DNA of 64,000 nt from JAGWRI01 sp963728785 (GTDB lineage Bacteria > Gemmatimonadota > Gemmatimonadetes > Gemmatimonadales > Gemmatimonadaceae): NCBI GenBank assembly GCA_963728785.1, contig CAVSKV010000002.1:868001-932000 (forward strand), given 5' to 3'. The stretch's first letter is position 1. Each line of letters begins with the position of its first letter. The notes below the pieces were generated by a model, which ran no database searches, was not told the origin of the DNA, and was given only the letters and a program-made list of their open reading frames with translations. Made by a program: the position numbers and the translations under genes. Positions 9,141 to 17,491 of this stretch are shown here, one piece after another.

Positions 9141-9644
9141 AGCATCAACCTCCCGAGCATCGGCTGCGCCTAGGCAGCCCGGTTCACGACCGTGAGACGC
9201 TCTGGAGACGTCCGTCCCGCCGCGATTATGCCGTTCCCCGGATTACGCCGCAAGCTACCCCGGGGCGCCGTTGTCCGAAATTCATTATGGGTATCCGACG
9301 GTGATCGGCAACGGCCGGGTAAGGCCGGGCAGCGATGCCAATAAGCCGGTGCCATCGCGCCTCGATGAAGGCGCACGGTTGAGCGGTGACGGGCCCATGT
9401 CGGGTGTTCCGGAGCGCCAAGGAGGCGGTGTAACCGCGACGAGCGAGCTTCGCGGCGACAACGCAATCACGCGCAATGCCGGATTGCACCCGATGCCATC
9501 CCGCCGTGTCCGAGGTGGCGCTCGATGCGGTAGCGGCCGGCGACGGCCTTGTTGAGGCGGTCCGTCTGCTGGGTGGCCCCCCCTCCCTGAAAGTTGGACC
9601 AGGGCGACTGGCGGAATGACGGACGAACCGGTTTGATTTTCCGG
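9141..9644. other. Intergenic stretch without a gene
   Basis: I see no convincing gene, RNA or repeat here. Open frames on both strands lack ribosome sites and are Arg/Pro-rich shadows. The segment leads into the SRPBCC fragment on the minus strand and may be decayed DNA downstream of it. Confidence 0.4.
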
Positions 9645-9862
9645 GCGGCCCCCTCGCACGAGCAGTCGCAGCCGATCGTGATCGAGGGGTTCGAGGAAGA
9701 ACTCCCAGCGCACCGCGATTTCGCCGCCCGCGGGGGGAGCGGTCAGAATTAGGTCGCGCTCCCGCTCCACTCCGGCAACCACGAACGAGTCATCCGCACC
9801 CGGTAGAGACGGGAGCACATCCCCAACTGCGATGTGCTGAAAGGCCGCGAGGATCTCCGTCG
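9645..9862 (-). pseudogene. SRPBCC-family fragment
   Basis: Minus-strand translation reads TEILAAFQHIAVGDVLPSLP, then DDSFVVAGVERERDLIL and WEFFLEPLDHDRLRLLVRG. This is the middle to C-terminal half of the SRPBCC/polyketide-cyclase-like family seen next to membrane proteins (GD-V-P, F-V-V, W-F-L-E-P-L, R-L-L-V-R). Upstream the frame meets a stop at once and the beginning of the domain is missing; downstream it runs into unrelated sequence. A decayed gene remnant. Confidence 0.55.
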
Positions 9863-9869
9863 CGCTAGG

Positions 9870-10754
9870 CTAGCGCGTCCAGATGTAGATTGCCCCGCAG
9901 ATTTCACCGATGGCGTCCACTGGGAGCGACGCCACGTTCTTGTAGACCTCGATGGCCTCCACGTTCTGCAAGTGCATGCTGCCGATCATCTCGAAGGGGT
10001 CCCCGGCGCCGGCGCCCAACTGCGGCGCGGTGGCTCCGTATACGCCTAGGTAGCGGTCAGGAGCTGGGACAGTGCCGGAGCTGCCGCGCATCAGGCTATC
10101 CGGCGGCCAGATCCGCTGGTTGTCTAGCTTGATCAGGATATGGTTGGTTCCGCAGCCGGGGAACGACAGCTGGGTGCCGCCGGGACCCTCCTGGACCCGC
10201 AGGTAGCGCACGCGGCGGAGCATGTCGGGCAGATCGGCCGTCTTCATCGCCTCGAGATCCTCGTGCGTGTAGAACAGCCCACTGCCCACGGATTGCGACC
10301 GGCGCCGGTAGAACTCGTCGTATTTCATGGTGTACGCGAGGCGCTCCGGTTTGCCGAACTCGCCCACGGCCTGGGACTTGACCGCGGGGAGCGCCGCCGC
10401 CGTGGTCGCCATCATGATCGTTTGCTCGGCCGACGCGCCGGGGGCCACGGACACAACGACGCTCGCCGGCGCGAACCCGAGTCGACGCACGGTTAGCGTT
10501 CGCCGCCCGGCCGGGACGTGTTCGATTCGGAACGCACCGGTGGAATCGGCGGTCGCGGCGAGGCCCAACGTGTCGAGCGTAACGATCGCACTCGGCACCG
10601 GTCCTTTGAACGAGTCAACGACGCGGCCGGCAATCGTTCCTGTTGCAGCGGCCGCGCTTTGTTGCGCCGCGCAGGGCGCGGTCCAAACGGCGGCGAGAAG
10701 GATCAGGGCTGCCAGTTGCGACCTGCGGCTGGCGATGGCTGCATGGTGCTTCAT
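9870..10754 (-). CDS. Carboxypeptidase-regulatory-like / plug-domain outer membrane protein
   Basis: 294 aa. Signal peptide 1-30 (TAPCAAQQ). Residues about 38-120 form a carboxypeptidase regulatory-like (beta-sandwich) domain: GTIAGRVVDSFKGPVPSAIV, GAFRIEHVPAGRRTLTVRRL. Residues about 140-294 resemble the TonB-receptor plug (MLRRVRYLRVQEG, ILIKLDNQRI, NVEAIEVYKNVASLPV) but there is no barrel. Proteins of this build are common in Gemmatimonadota; their partner is unknown. The two Cys near the end (FPGCGTNH, GEICGAIY) may pair. Confidence 0.75.
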   Translation of the reverse strand: MKHHAAIASRRSQLAALILLAAVWTAPCAAQQSAAAATGTIAGRVVDSFKGPVPSAIVTLDTLGLAATADSTGAFRIEHVPAGRRTLTVRRLGFAPASVVVSVAPGASAEQTIMMATTAAALPAVKSQAVGEFGKPERLAYTMKYDEFYRRRSQSVGSGLFYTHEDLEAMKTADLPDMLRRVRYLRVQEGPGGTQLSFPGCGTNHILIKLDNQRIWPPDSLMRGSSGTVPAPDRYLGVYGATAPQLGAGAGDPFEMIGSMHLQNVEAIEVYKNVASLPVDAIGEICGAIYIWTR

Positions 10755-11050
10755 AAACCTCCCAAGACGCGCGTCCCTCCGCGATCACGGAAGCTGCTTC
10801 TGCGCCCTGTCCTCAGGCTATATCGACTATCCCGAATACGCCAGGCCGGCCACTCTCCATAGGATGGCCGCCGGTCTCCGCGAACACACGCCTGAGCATT
10901 CACTGATCGCTCAGCGTAGCGGATGGAAGGGGTTGCCCACGACGCGGATATCGCGAGGGCACCAGGGTTGAAGGATCTCGGAAGCCATATCCCGAGGCCG
11001 CACGTGGTAAGCGCTCGTTCACCCCGGCCGCAGACGCACGGAAGGCTAGT
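10755..11050. other. Intergenic stretch without a clear gene
   Basis: No gene with a ribosome site on either strand. It lies upstream of the first small gene of a two-gene cassette-like unit; an ancestral recombination site could lie here but I cannot find a matching core. Confidence 0.35.
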
Positions 11051-11221
11051 GTGGACAGAAGGATCGCAGGCGTCGTCTTCCTCGGTGTGTGCGTAGTACT
11101 CGCCGTACTGCTTCTGGTGCAGGTCATCACTCCGGTGATCAGGGCAGCTCTATTTGCCGTTGCCCTGGCCATCCTAGGCGGGGCTTCGGCGGGGTTCCGG
11201 AAGCGAGGCGGCTCCGCCTGA
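11051..11221 (+). CDS. Small membrane protein in a cassette-like unit
   Basis: 56 aa from a GTG at 11051 with GGAAGG five bases upstream. VDRRIAGVVFLGVCVVLAVL begins the first hydrophobic helix; a second follows (LFAVALAILGGASAG) and the protein ends in a basic tail (FRKRGGSA). Not recognised. The stop at 11219-11221 is 37 bp before an attC-like site, the usual distance for an integron cassette gene, so it was probably acquired as a cassette. Confidence 0.5.
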   Translation: MDRRIAGVVFLGVCVVLAVLLLVQVITPVIRAALFAVALAILGGASAGFRKRGGSA

Positions 11222-11258
11222 TACCGCGTGCCCGGCGGCGGCCCGGGACCACGGGGCC

Positions 11259-11369
11259 GCCTAACCAGCGCCTGCAGAAGGCGGGGCTGGCTGTGAAAGC
11301 GATTCGCTCGCCGCGCTCGCGGGCCGCGATTATGATAGGGCGCCGCAGCAGAGCTGCTGGGCGTCAGGC
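11259..11369 (+). other. attC-like recombination site
   Basis: 111 bp with an R''-type core GCCTAAC at 11259-11265 and a right core GTCAGGC at 11363-11369 (one base off the GTTRRRY consensus). The arms CCAGCGCCTGCAG and GCCGCAGCAGAGCTGCTGGGC can pair, and the centre can fold. It resembles the site at 29299-29410 (shared TATGATAGG.CGCCGCAGCAGAG), which shows that both belong to one attC family. Confidence 0.6.
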
Positions 11370-11392
11370 GAAGGGTCACCCAGGAGAACAAT

Positions 11393-11583
11393 ATGCGCCG
11401 CTATGAGATCGTCTCCGGAGCGTTCTTCTCTTTCTCTCTCTCGTTCAATTGACGCGGGCGGTCTTGGGCTGGCCCATCCAGGTCGCTAGCGTCGCAGTGC
11501 CGGTTTGGGCTTCGGTCGTGGCGTGTCTGATAGCAGCCTCGTTCGCGCTGTGGGGATTTCGGAGTTCACGGCGCACCGCTTAA
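11393..11583 (+). pseudogene. Frameshifted small membrane protein (cassette gene)
   Basis: ATG at 11393 with AGGAGA at ideal spacing. The frame MRRYEIVSGAFFSFSLS stops at 11450-11452, but a second frame continues at the same point as VQLTRAVLGWPIQVASVAVP and ends at 11583. Removing one CT unit in the tract at about 11427-11441 restores one protein of about 62 aa with two membrane helices. So either the gene is broken or it switches on and off by dinucleotide slippage. It lies directly after an attC-like site. Confidence 0.6.
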
Positions 11584-11650
11584 CGACGCGCTGCGGCAGT
11601 CGACGCGAGCTGCAGGTTCTGCTTGACGGCCTCCCGGCCCGACCGTAGGG
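11578..11650 (+). other. Partial attC-like site
   Basis: GCTTAAC at 11578-11584 overlaps the stop of the frameshifted gene and is followed by GACGCGCTGCGGC, matching the left arm of the attC family in this window. I cannot find a matching right core, so this is probably half of a site. Confidence 0.35.
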
Positions 11651-11726
11651 TGTTCGTGAACCGATACAGTGGCCCGACCGGCGCCTCTGTGCACCGGACG
11701 ACCACTCCCTTTCCCCTGGCGCGGGT

Positions 11727-14141
11727 ATGATCGAACTCGGGCCGCTCAAGCGCACGATCCGCTCGTTGCGGCGATCTCCGGCGTACGTCGCGGTCGCCGT
11801 GCTCTCGCTCGGCGTGGCGCTCGGGCTGACGACGGCCACGTTCGCGATGGTCGACGGTGCGCTGCACCCGAAAGTGCAGTTCGCAGATCCGGGCCGTCTG
11901 TTCTCCGTCGACCTCCGCTACGGCGACCAGCATCACCTTCCGTCGGTCGACGAACTCGCCCGCGTCCTTCGTGCGGCGCCAGCAGTGGCGGACGTGGCGG
12001 TGACTCACGGCGACAACGTGTACATCAAGACCGGCGGAGTGCCGACGGAGTACTTCGTCCGGTATGTCACGCCGAATCTGTTTGGTATGGCAGGCGTGCG
12101 GCTCCGCATGGGCCGCTACCCGGTGCCCGGCGAAGTCGCTGCCGAGCGGGCAGTGCTCGTTTCGTCGAGACTTTGGACCGATATGTTCGCCGACCGCCCG
12201 GCCATCGACGATGCCACCGTGTCGTTCGGGGGGCACCTCTACTCTATTGTTGGCGTGCTCCCCACCGGCGACAATGGCGGGCTAAGCGGGGATATCATGC
12301 TTCCAACGGCGTCCGCGACCAACGTGAAGTACCGGCGCAGCGGTTCCCTGCACGTGAAGCTCCGGCCGGGATTCGACGCGGCGGCGGTGCAGGCACAGCT
12401 CGCAGCCGTCGCCTCTGGGCTGACCGCGCACTACGTCTCCGCGAATTCGGCGTCGCCGCCCTACCGGCTCGATCTCATCTCCTGGGTCCCCGAGCCTCGA
12501 ATGCTGAGCGACAATCTGTTCGAATTGCTCCTCACCGCGATCGCCTTCGGCGTGCTGCTCATCGGGTGCACCAATGTGGCCGCCCTCGGCCTCGCGCGCG
12601 GACTCACTCGGCGGCGCGACGTCGCGTTGCGAATGGCGCTCGGCGCGTCGCAGGGCTCGATCGCGGCGGAGGTCGTCACCGAATCACTCGTGATTGCGGC
12701 GCTCGGCACCGTGACAGGCGTCGGCGTGGCGGCCGCGGTCGTCGGGCTGCTGACGCACCTGGTACCGGCCGATCTGGCCAAGTGGGGAATGTATCTGCCC
12801 TCCGTGAGCGGATGGGTCTTCTCCCGGTCAGCCATCGCGCTCACCGCCGGAATGCTGGTGGCGGGCGGGATTCCGGCATGGCGCACCAGCCGCGTGAGTC
12901 CGCTGGATCCGCTCAACGATGAGGCCGGGACGACGACCGGGCGCTCGCGGAACGAATTCCGGCTGCTGGTGATCTCCGAGCTCGCCGTCGCGATGGTGCT
13001 GCTGATGCTGACGAGCCTGGTGGCGCTGTCGACGCGGAACATGCTGCGGTTTGACTACGGATTCGACGACTCGGTGCTGCTCACCGTGCAGGCGATGCTG
13101 CCGCCGGGCGGGCCGGACAGCACGCCGGCGTCCGCGCTCCAGTTCGAGAATCGATTGGTGCGGCGACTGCGGACGGTGCCAGGCGTGGCGGCCGCTTCGT
13201 TGGTGGGAGTGGGCGTATTTGAAGGTGGGGAACTGGCGACCGACGAGGCGGGCGACGTAATGCTGCCGCGGCGAATGATGTACCAGATTGCCGGACCGGG
13301 ATTCTTCGCGACCGCCGGCATCCCGCTCGTCGATGGACGCGACGTCACTGAGGGCGACGGCGCGGGCGAAGGAGCGATCGTGCTTTCCCAGAGCGCGGCG
13401 CGGCTGCTCTTTCCGCACGGCGGCGCCCTGGGACGGATGGTGAAGTTGGGCGGTGTGCGCTCGAAGCAGCCGTGGATTCCCGTCATCGGAATCGCCAAGG
13501 ACGTGAGCCTCGGCATCAGCGACGATCCCACGGATGTGTTGAATATTTATGCCGACCCGCCGCCGTCCATGTTTCCGGTGCTCGGGGAGTCTCCGACCCT
13601 GCGCGGGCTCGACGTTCTCGCTCGCGCCCCGCATCCAAACGCCGCGCTCGCGCACGCCATCGAGCGCGATCTCCAGGAGGCGCTCCCGGTGGATGGGGGC
13701 GTGCGCGTCTCGACGTGGACGTCGTACCGGGAGAGCGCGGTGCGTCAGAACCGCTTCTTCGAGCGACTGCTCTCGATGCTTAGCTTCTCGTCGCTCATCC
13801 TGGGTGCGATTGGCCTTTTCAGCGTCATGTCGTACGGCGTCGGCCAGCGCATGCGGGAATTCGCCGTCCGGCAGGCGCTGGGGGCGACGCCGCGCAACAT
13901 CGTGCGCCTGGTGCTCACCGGTGCGTTCGAGATGGCCTTGGGCGGCACGGCGCTCGGGGCGCTGCTGAGCTTCTGGGCCAGCGCGGGCATCTCGTCGCAG
14001 CTGTTTGCGGTGAAGAACACCGATCCGGTTTCCCTCGTGATCGCCGAGGCGACGCTCCTGGCGGTGGCGATGGTCGCCGCGCTCGTGCCAGCGCTGCGCG
14101 CGATGCGCGCCGACCCGGTGGAGATTCTGCGGTCGAGCTGA
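11727..14141 (+). CDS. ADOP/MacB-like ABC transporter permease
   Basis: 804 aa. Duplicated permease of the FtsX/MacB type: helix at about 20-40, a periplasmic MacB core (about 45-240), three helices at about 260-400 with RRDVALRMALGAS, a second periplasmic part (about 440-660), and a last three-helix FtsX block (about 680-800) with MREFAVRQALGATPRNIVRL. This is the build of the duplicated-permease (ADOP) family frequent in Acidobacteria and Gemmatimonadota. No ATPase gene is adjacent; such permeases are usually orphan. Likely role: efflux or lipoprotein/envelope transport (inference). Confidence 0.9.
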   Translation: MIELGPLKRTIRSLRRSPAYVAVAVLSLGVALGLTTATFAMVDGALHPKVQFADPGRLFSVDLRYGDQHHLPSVDELARVLRAAPAVADVAVTHGDNVYIKTGGVPTEYFVRYVTPNLFGMAGVRLRMGRYPVPGEVAAERAVLVSSRLWTDMFADRPAIDDATVSFGGHLYSIVGVLPTGDNGGLSGDIMLPTASATNVKYRRSGSLHVKLRPGFDAAAVQAQLAAVASGLTAHYVSANSASPPYRLDLISWVPEPRMLSDNLFELLLTAIAFGVLLIGCTNVAALGLARGLTRRRDVALRMALGASQGSIAAEVVTESLVIAALGTVTGVGVAAAVVGLLTHLVPADLAKWGMYLPSVSGWVFSRSAIALTAGMLVAGGIPAWRTSRVSPLDPLNDEAGTTTGRSRNEFRLLVISELAVAMVLLMLTSLVALSTRNMLRFDYGFDDSVLLTVQAMLPPGGPDSTPASALQFENRLVRRLRTVPGVAAASLVGVGVFEGGELATDEAGDVMLPRRMMYQIAGPGFFATAGIPLVDGRDVTEGDGAGEGAIVLSQSAARLLFPHGGALGRMVKLGGVRSKQPWIPVIGIAKDVSLGISDDPTDVLNIYADPPPSMFPVLGESPTLRGLDVLARAPHPNAALAHAIERDLQEALPVDGGVRVSTWTSYRESAVRQNRFFERLLSMLSFSSLILGAIGLFSVMSYGVGQRMREFAVRQALGATPRNIVRLVLTGAFEMALGGTALGALLSFWASAGISSQLFAVKNTDPVSLVIAEATLLAVAMVAALVPALRAMRADPVEILRSS

Positions 14142-14502
14142 CGGGCCCTCGTGACGTCCTTCCCCGCGAAACGGGAGCACGGCGATAGGTTCGGAATCAT
14201 GCTCCGCCCGGTGGAGCCCGCTGTGGACCGCCCTGGTGTGCTCCAGGAAGCCGTTGCCGAAACCCTTCACGAAACCCCAGCCGAAATCCCGGCGGAACTT
14301 CCGAGCGGTCACGCACAGCCCCCGTACCCGCCGCAATCCCGACGGAGGCCGGACTTCACGGTCCACGACGTGCTTATCCTTGGCAGCCAGCGCGCCTTGT
14401 TCCGGGCACGCCGCGTCGCGGGGCTACACGCGGCCCCCCCGCTCGAGGTATGCTTCGGGTGCACGCCGTACGGGTCACGCGGCCGCGCCAGGGAGAACGC
14501 CG
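14142..14502. other. Intergenic stretch upstream of the sigma-like gene
   Basis: No convincing gene. An open + frame runs through but has a Pro-rich, low-information translation and no ribosome site. The left border of the element carrying the 15.9-17.2 kb integrase may lie here; I found no tRNA-Gln fragment that would mark it. Confidence 0.35.
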
Positions 14503-15285
14503 ATGCGGTCAATAGATACGACGAGCCCGGGCGCTCGCCCCCCGCTCCGAATCCTCTACTCGCTCCTGCCCGTCGGGCCCGATGCAGAGGGGCGACTCGT
14601 CGCGCTCCCCGGGCAGTTGCTCGGCCCGTTCTATGTCGAAGACCGGCTGATCGGCCCGCGCCGCATCCCGTCCAGCCTCCTGGTCACCCAAATGCTCGTC
14701 ATCCTCCAGGGGCCGGAGAATGACCTATTCCGGATGAAGCTGTGCCGCACCGTCGCCCGAGAGTTCTTCCCGCACCCCGTGGACGCCCGGCGACGCCACG
14801 CGGCCTACCAGGCCGCGGCGGCGCGAGCGCGGGAACGGGGGACCACCCGCGAACGCGTCATCGAAGACGCGACGACGGCCGCCATTGCCCTGCTCACGCC
14901 ATCCGACGTGGTCTCGTCTCCGAACCGATCGTTTGAACAGGCAGTTCGCCAGCGGGTCAACGAGTTGGTCACCGAGGATTTCCTCGGCCCCGCCTGGCGG
15001 CATCGCCTGGGGACCGGACGGCCCGGCGAGCCCCGGGAGGTGGACTTGGCCGAGGGCGCCCCGCTCGCGAGCGCAAACGCGGAAGACCTCGGCATCGAAG
15101 GCCAGGCCGTGACCGCTCTGCTAAATCGGGCCAAGTTGAGCCCTGGCGAGCGCACTGTCATGACGGCTGTGCTCGACGGGTGGAAGGTCGCGGAGTGGGC
15201 GCGGGCGCACGGCATGAGCGCATCGGCCGCTCGCACGGTGCTCATGCGCGCGCGCCGAAAGCTCAAGAAGACCGCTGGGAAATAG
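14503..15285 (+). CDS. Sigma-70 region-4-like DNA-binding protein
   Basis: 260 aa from the ATG at 14503 (GGGAGAAC upstream). The C-terminal part (about 205-255) is a helix-turn-helix of the sigma region 4 type: LSPGERTVMTAVLDGWKVAE, HGMSASAARTVLMRARRKLK. The N-terminal two thirds are charged and helical without a clear sigma region 2. It may regulate the following mobile-element genes. A strong terminator follows the stop. Confidence 0.6.
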   Translation: MRSIDTTSPGARPPLRILYSLLPVGPDAEGRLVALPGQLLGPFYVEDRLIGPRRIPSSLLVTQMLVILQGPENDLFRMKLCRTVAREFFPHPVDARRRHAAYQAAAARARERGTTRERVIEDATTAAIALLTPSDVVSSPNRSFEQAVRQRVNELVTEDFLGPAWRHRLGTGRPGEPREVDLAEGAPLASANAEDLGIEGQAVTALLNRAKLSPGERTVMTAVLDGWKVAEWARAHGMSASAARTVLMRARRKLKKTAGK

Positions 15286-15325
15286 TTTGTAGACGTTTCA
15301 CCCCCGCCAGCGGAATACACGATGA

Positions 15326-15353
15326 GGCCCCGGACGTCCGTCCGGGGCCTTTT
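15326..15353 (+). terminator. Rho-independent terminator
   Basis: GGCCCCGGAC (15326-15335), a 4-base loop, GTCCGGGGCC (15340-15349), then TTTT. A perfect 10-bp GC stem with a T-run, 40 bp after the sigma-like gene. Confidence 0.85.
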
Positions 15354-15415
15354 CATATCCCGGCTGCGCGCGAGGGCAGCCGCACGTTGCCCCCAATATC
15401 CACCAGGAGCACCCC

Positions 15416-15520
15416 ATGCCGGAGAGCAACCGCAACGAGATCGAGCGTTTACGCGACGGGCGGATGGCACGGCGGCGTGAGCGCTCCGGGAGCCCCCGGT
15501 GTCGCCCGCGTCCGACCTGA
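15416..15520 (+). CDS. Possible 34-aa protein
   Basis: ATG at 15416 with CAGGAG eight bases upstream; 34 residues, highly charged (MPESNRNEIERLRDGRMARR at the start). The stop lies 22 bp inside the next gene, so it could be a leader that couples translation to the HTH protein. Too short to assign. Confidence 0.35.
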   Translation: MPESNRNEIERLRDGRMARRRERSGSPRCRPRPT

Positions 15521-15891
15521 CCCGGGGCGGATTTCGCGCTCGCTGGACGACGATCCGCGACACGCTGGCTGAGGCCGGCGCCTTGGTGGACGGCGCCCGG
15601 CTCCTGGACCACGTGCTCTCGGATGCGGAGGCGGTATTCGCCGCCGAGGACGGCGAGCCCCTGACCCTGGCCCAGGCGTCCGCGGAGAGCGGCTACACGC
15701 GTGACCACCTCGCCCGGCTCATTCGCACGGGGAAACTCCCGAATGGGGGGCGCCCGCGGTCACCGCGCGTACGACGGGCGGATCTCCCCCGCAAGCCCGC
15801 CGCTCGGCCGCGTCGCGTTGCCAGCGAAGGGGATCGCCCGTATGATCCACACGCCGATGCTCGGTCCCTCCTGGCCCGGCGAGGAGGGTAG
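15499..15891 (+). CDS. Excisionase-like helix-turn-helix protein
   Basis: 130 aa from a GTG at 15499. The middle (LTLAQASAESGYTRDHLARL then RTGKLPNGGRP, RVRRADLPRKP) is the winged/MerR-type helix-turn-helix of small excisionase-like proteins. It ends 4 bp before the tyrosine integrase start, so the two are co-expressed and probably form the recombination pair of one mobile element. Confidence 0.7.
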   Translation: MSPASDLTRGGFRARWTTIRDTLAEAGALVDGARLLDHVLSDAEAVFAAEDGEPLTLAQASAESGYTRDHLARLIRTGKLPNGGRPRSPRVRRADLPRKPAARPRRVASEGDRPYDPHADARSLLARRGG

Positions 15892-15895
15892 ATAG

Positions 15896-17197
15896 ATGAC
15901 TTCTCGCCAAAGGCGCCGCGATCAGTGGCGCCTCACCACGAAGGGAATTTGGACCCGCTCCCTCGGCTACCGCGGGTGCCGGGTCCGGCTGTTTCAGATG
16001 ACGAAGGGTGGTTCGTTTTACCGGTCGGTCTACGTCCCTGGCCAAGGCCAGGATCGCGTGTCACTCCAGACAGTCGATCGAGGCGAAGCGGAACGCTTCG
16101 GGCGCACGTTGCTCGAATCCCTGCGCACGGGGGTGGTGCCGAAGGCGCTGACCGTCGTGCCGCTCGCGGAACTGGCAGCGGCGTTCGTGGCGGAATCGCC
16201 GATGTTCCTGGACAATGCACTTCGCACCAAGGCCGATGCTCGAACGCGCATGGCGATTTTGAGCGCCGGGTTCGGCGAGCGTCTCGACGTACGGGCGCTT
16301 ACCGAACATCACGTGCGGCAATACGAAGCGCGCCGGATGAGGGGAGGCATTCGGTACGAAGAGGGAAAGGTCACGCCGCCCGTCCGGCAGCGAAGCGTCC
16401 AAGCGGACGTGAAGCTGTTGAAGCAGATGCTGAACTGGGCCTGTACGCGTCCCGCGGCTGGTGGGGGATGTTGGCTGGAACGCAATCCGCTGGCGCACGT
16501 CCGCGTAAAAGGCGAGGCCGATGTTCGCCGGCCCGTGGCCAGCCACGAACGCTTCGAAGCCACGCGCACGGCGATGCAGGCATTCCAACGACGATATGCC
16601 GAGGAAGCCGAGAGCGGTGGAAGCGCGGCGCAACGTGGTCGGGCCGAACGGCGGCGGCAGGCATGGACGCGGGCCGAACTGGGGCTCGTGCTCTTGGAAG
16701 CAACGGGGCGCCGCCGTGGTGCCATCATGGGGCTGCGTTGGTCCGATTTCGATTTTGGGGGCCGGCGTATCACGTGGTGTGCGGAGCACGACAAAAAGCG
16801 GCGGACGTCGGTCGTGTGCTACCCCGAGCAGTTGTTCGCAACGGTGCGCGAATTCCAGCGCCGTCTGGGGGTAGTGGGTGGGTACGTATTTCGGCGCACG
16901 ACGGAGGCCGAAGAACCGGCACCGCCCGAGCTCTTGTCCCAGCGCATTCGCCAAGCGGAAGTCGCGGCGGGTCTCCCCAAGCTCCTCGGCGGGATCTGCC
17001 ACCCGTACCGTCGCAAGTGGCGGTCCGAGCGATCCCATCATCCGATCAAGGCGGTCGCCGTCGCAGGGGGCTGGTCCGATTTCGAGACCATGCTCAGGTG
17101 TTATGACCAGCCGGACGACGCCGATCTCTTGGCGGTGACCAGTGAGCCGCGCAAGCGTCGCGAGGCCGTTCCGGATTCTGGTATGCCGGTCGCCTGA
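15896..17197 (+). CDS. Tyrosine recombinase/integrase
   Basis: 433 aa. GAGGAGG precedes the ATG at 15896. SAM-like N-terminal domain about 85-190; catalytic domain about 215-420 with the first Arg in GRRRGAIMGLRWSDFD, the HxxR-like HPYRRKWRSERSHH and the nucleophile Tyr in WSDFETMLRCYDQ. It ends 79 bp left of the tRNA-Gln fragment at 17277. Because it lies on the chromosomal side of that repeat, it probably belongs to an older element integrated at the same tRNA rather than to the 37-kb island (inference). Confidence 0.85.
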   Translation: MTSRQRRRDQWRLTTKGIWTRSLGYRGCRVRLFQMTKGGSFYRSVYVPGQGQDRVSLQTVDRGEAERFGRTLLESLRTGVVPKALTVVPLAELAAAFVAESPMFLDNALRTKADARTRMAILSAGFGERLDVRALTEHHVRQYEARRMRGGIRYEEGKVTPPVRQRSVQADVKLLKQMLNWACTRPAAGGGCWLERNPLAHVRVKGEADVRRPVASHERFEATRTAMQAFQRRYAEEAESGGSAAQRGRAERRRQAWTRAELGLVLLEATGRRRGAIMGLRWSDFDFGGRRITWCAEHDKKRRTSVVCYPEQLFATVREFQRRLGVVGGYVFRRTTEAEEPAPPELLSQRIRQAEVAAGLPKLLGGICHPYRRKWRSERSHHPIKAVAVAGGWSDFETMLRCYDQPDDADLLAVTSEPRKRREAVPDSGMPVA

Positions 17198-17240
17198 CGA
17201 AACGGACAAAGAAACGGACAAAGTCCGCCGGTATGACAAG

Positions 17241-17273
17241 AGCCCGACCGCGGGAAACCCGTTGTCGGACTCT
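17241..17273. terminator. Hairpin next to the left attachment repeat
   Basis: GAG-CCGAC and GCGGG arms pair with CCCG and GTCGG-CTC around a GAAA loop, giving a long imperfect hairpin. It lies between the integrase stop and the tRNA-Gln fragment. On the minus strand it would follow the tRNA fragment, so it may be the original terminator of the tRNA gene; it may also end the integrase message. Confidence 0.55.
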
Positions 17274-17276
17274 CAG

Positions 17277-17322
17277 TTGCCCCTCCTGGGATCGAACCAG
17301 GACTCTCCTGATCCAGAGTCAG
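17277..17322 (-). repeat. Left attachment site: 3' fragment of tRNA-Gln
   Basis: 46 bp identical to 54289-54334, covering the tRNA-Gln 3' end, T arm and anticodon arm up to the anticodon stem. The rest of the tRNA is absent here. Direct repetition of a tRNA 3' end at both borders is the hallmark of tyrosine-recombinase integration; this copy is the far (left) end of the island. Confidence 0.85.
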
Positions 17323-17404
17323 TGTAATAGTGGTCATTTCGAGATGTACGAACGTTGCTGGAGATTGCTCTCACTCTACAGACGTAAGAGTGAAAAATGG
17401 CCAT

Positions 17405-17466
17405 TGCTGACACGAGTTGACCGGCATGGCTTGACTTTGCCCCCGACTGCTGACATGGTGCTGACA
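17405..17466. repeat. TGCTGACA repeats at the island's left end
   Basis: TGCTGACA occurs at 17405-17412 and as a pair at 17448-17466 (TGCTGACA-TGG-TGCTGACA). The reverse complement is the paired octamer found near the right end and between internal modules. Spacing of 11 bp puts both octamers on one face of the helix, as expected for arm-type integrase or excisionase sites (inference). Confidence 0.55.
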
Positions 17467-17491
17467 CGGACCATTCAGGGACTTTGTCAGC

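Noticed and set aside
12828..14366. 512-aa minus-strand open frame opposite the ADOP permease
   Set aside because: Antisense to a clear permease; translation rich in Arg/His/Gln, no ribosome site. High-GC shadow frame.
14142..15500. A third tRNA-Gln fragment marking the left end of the older element
   Set aside because: I looked for the tRNA 3' sequence here and found none; the older element's left end stays undefined.
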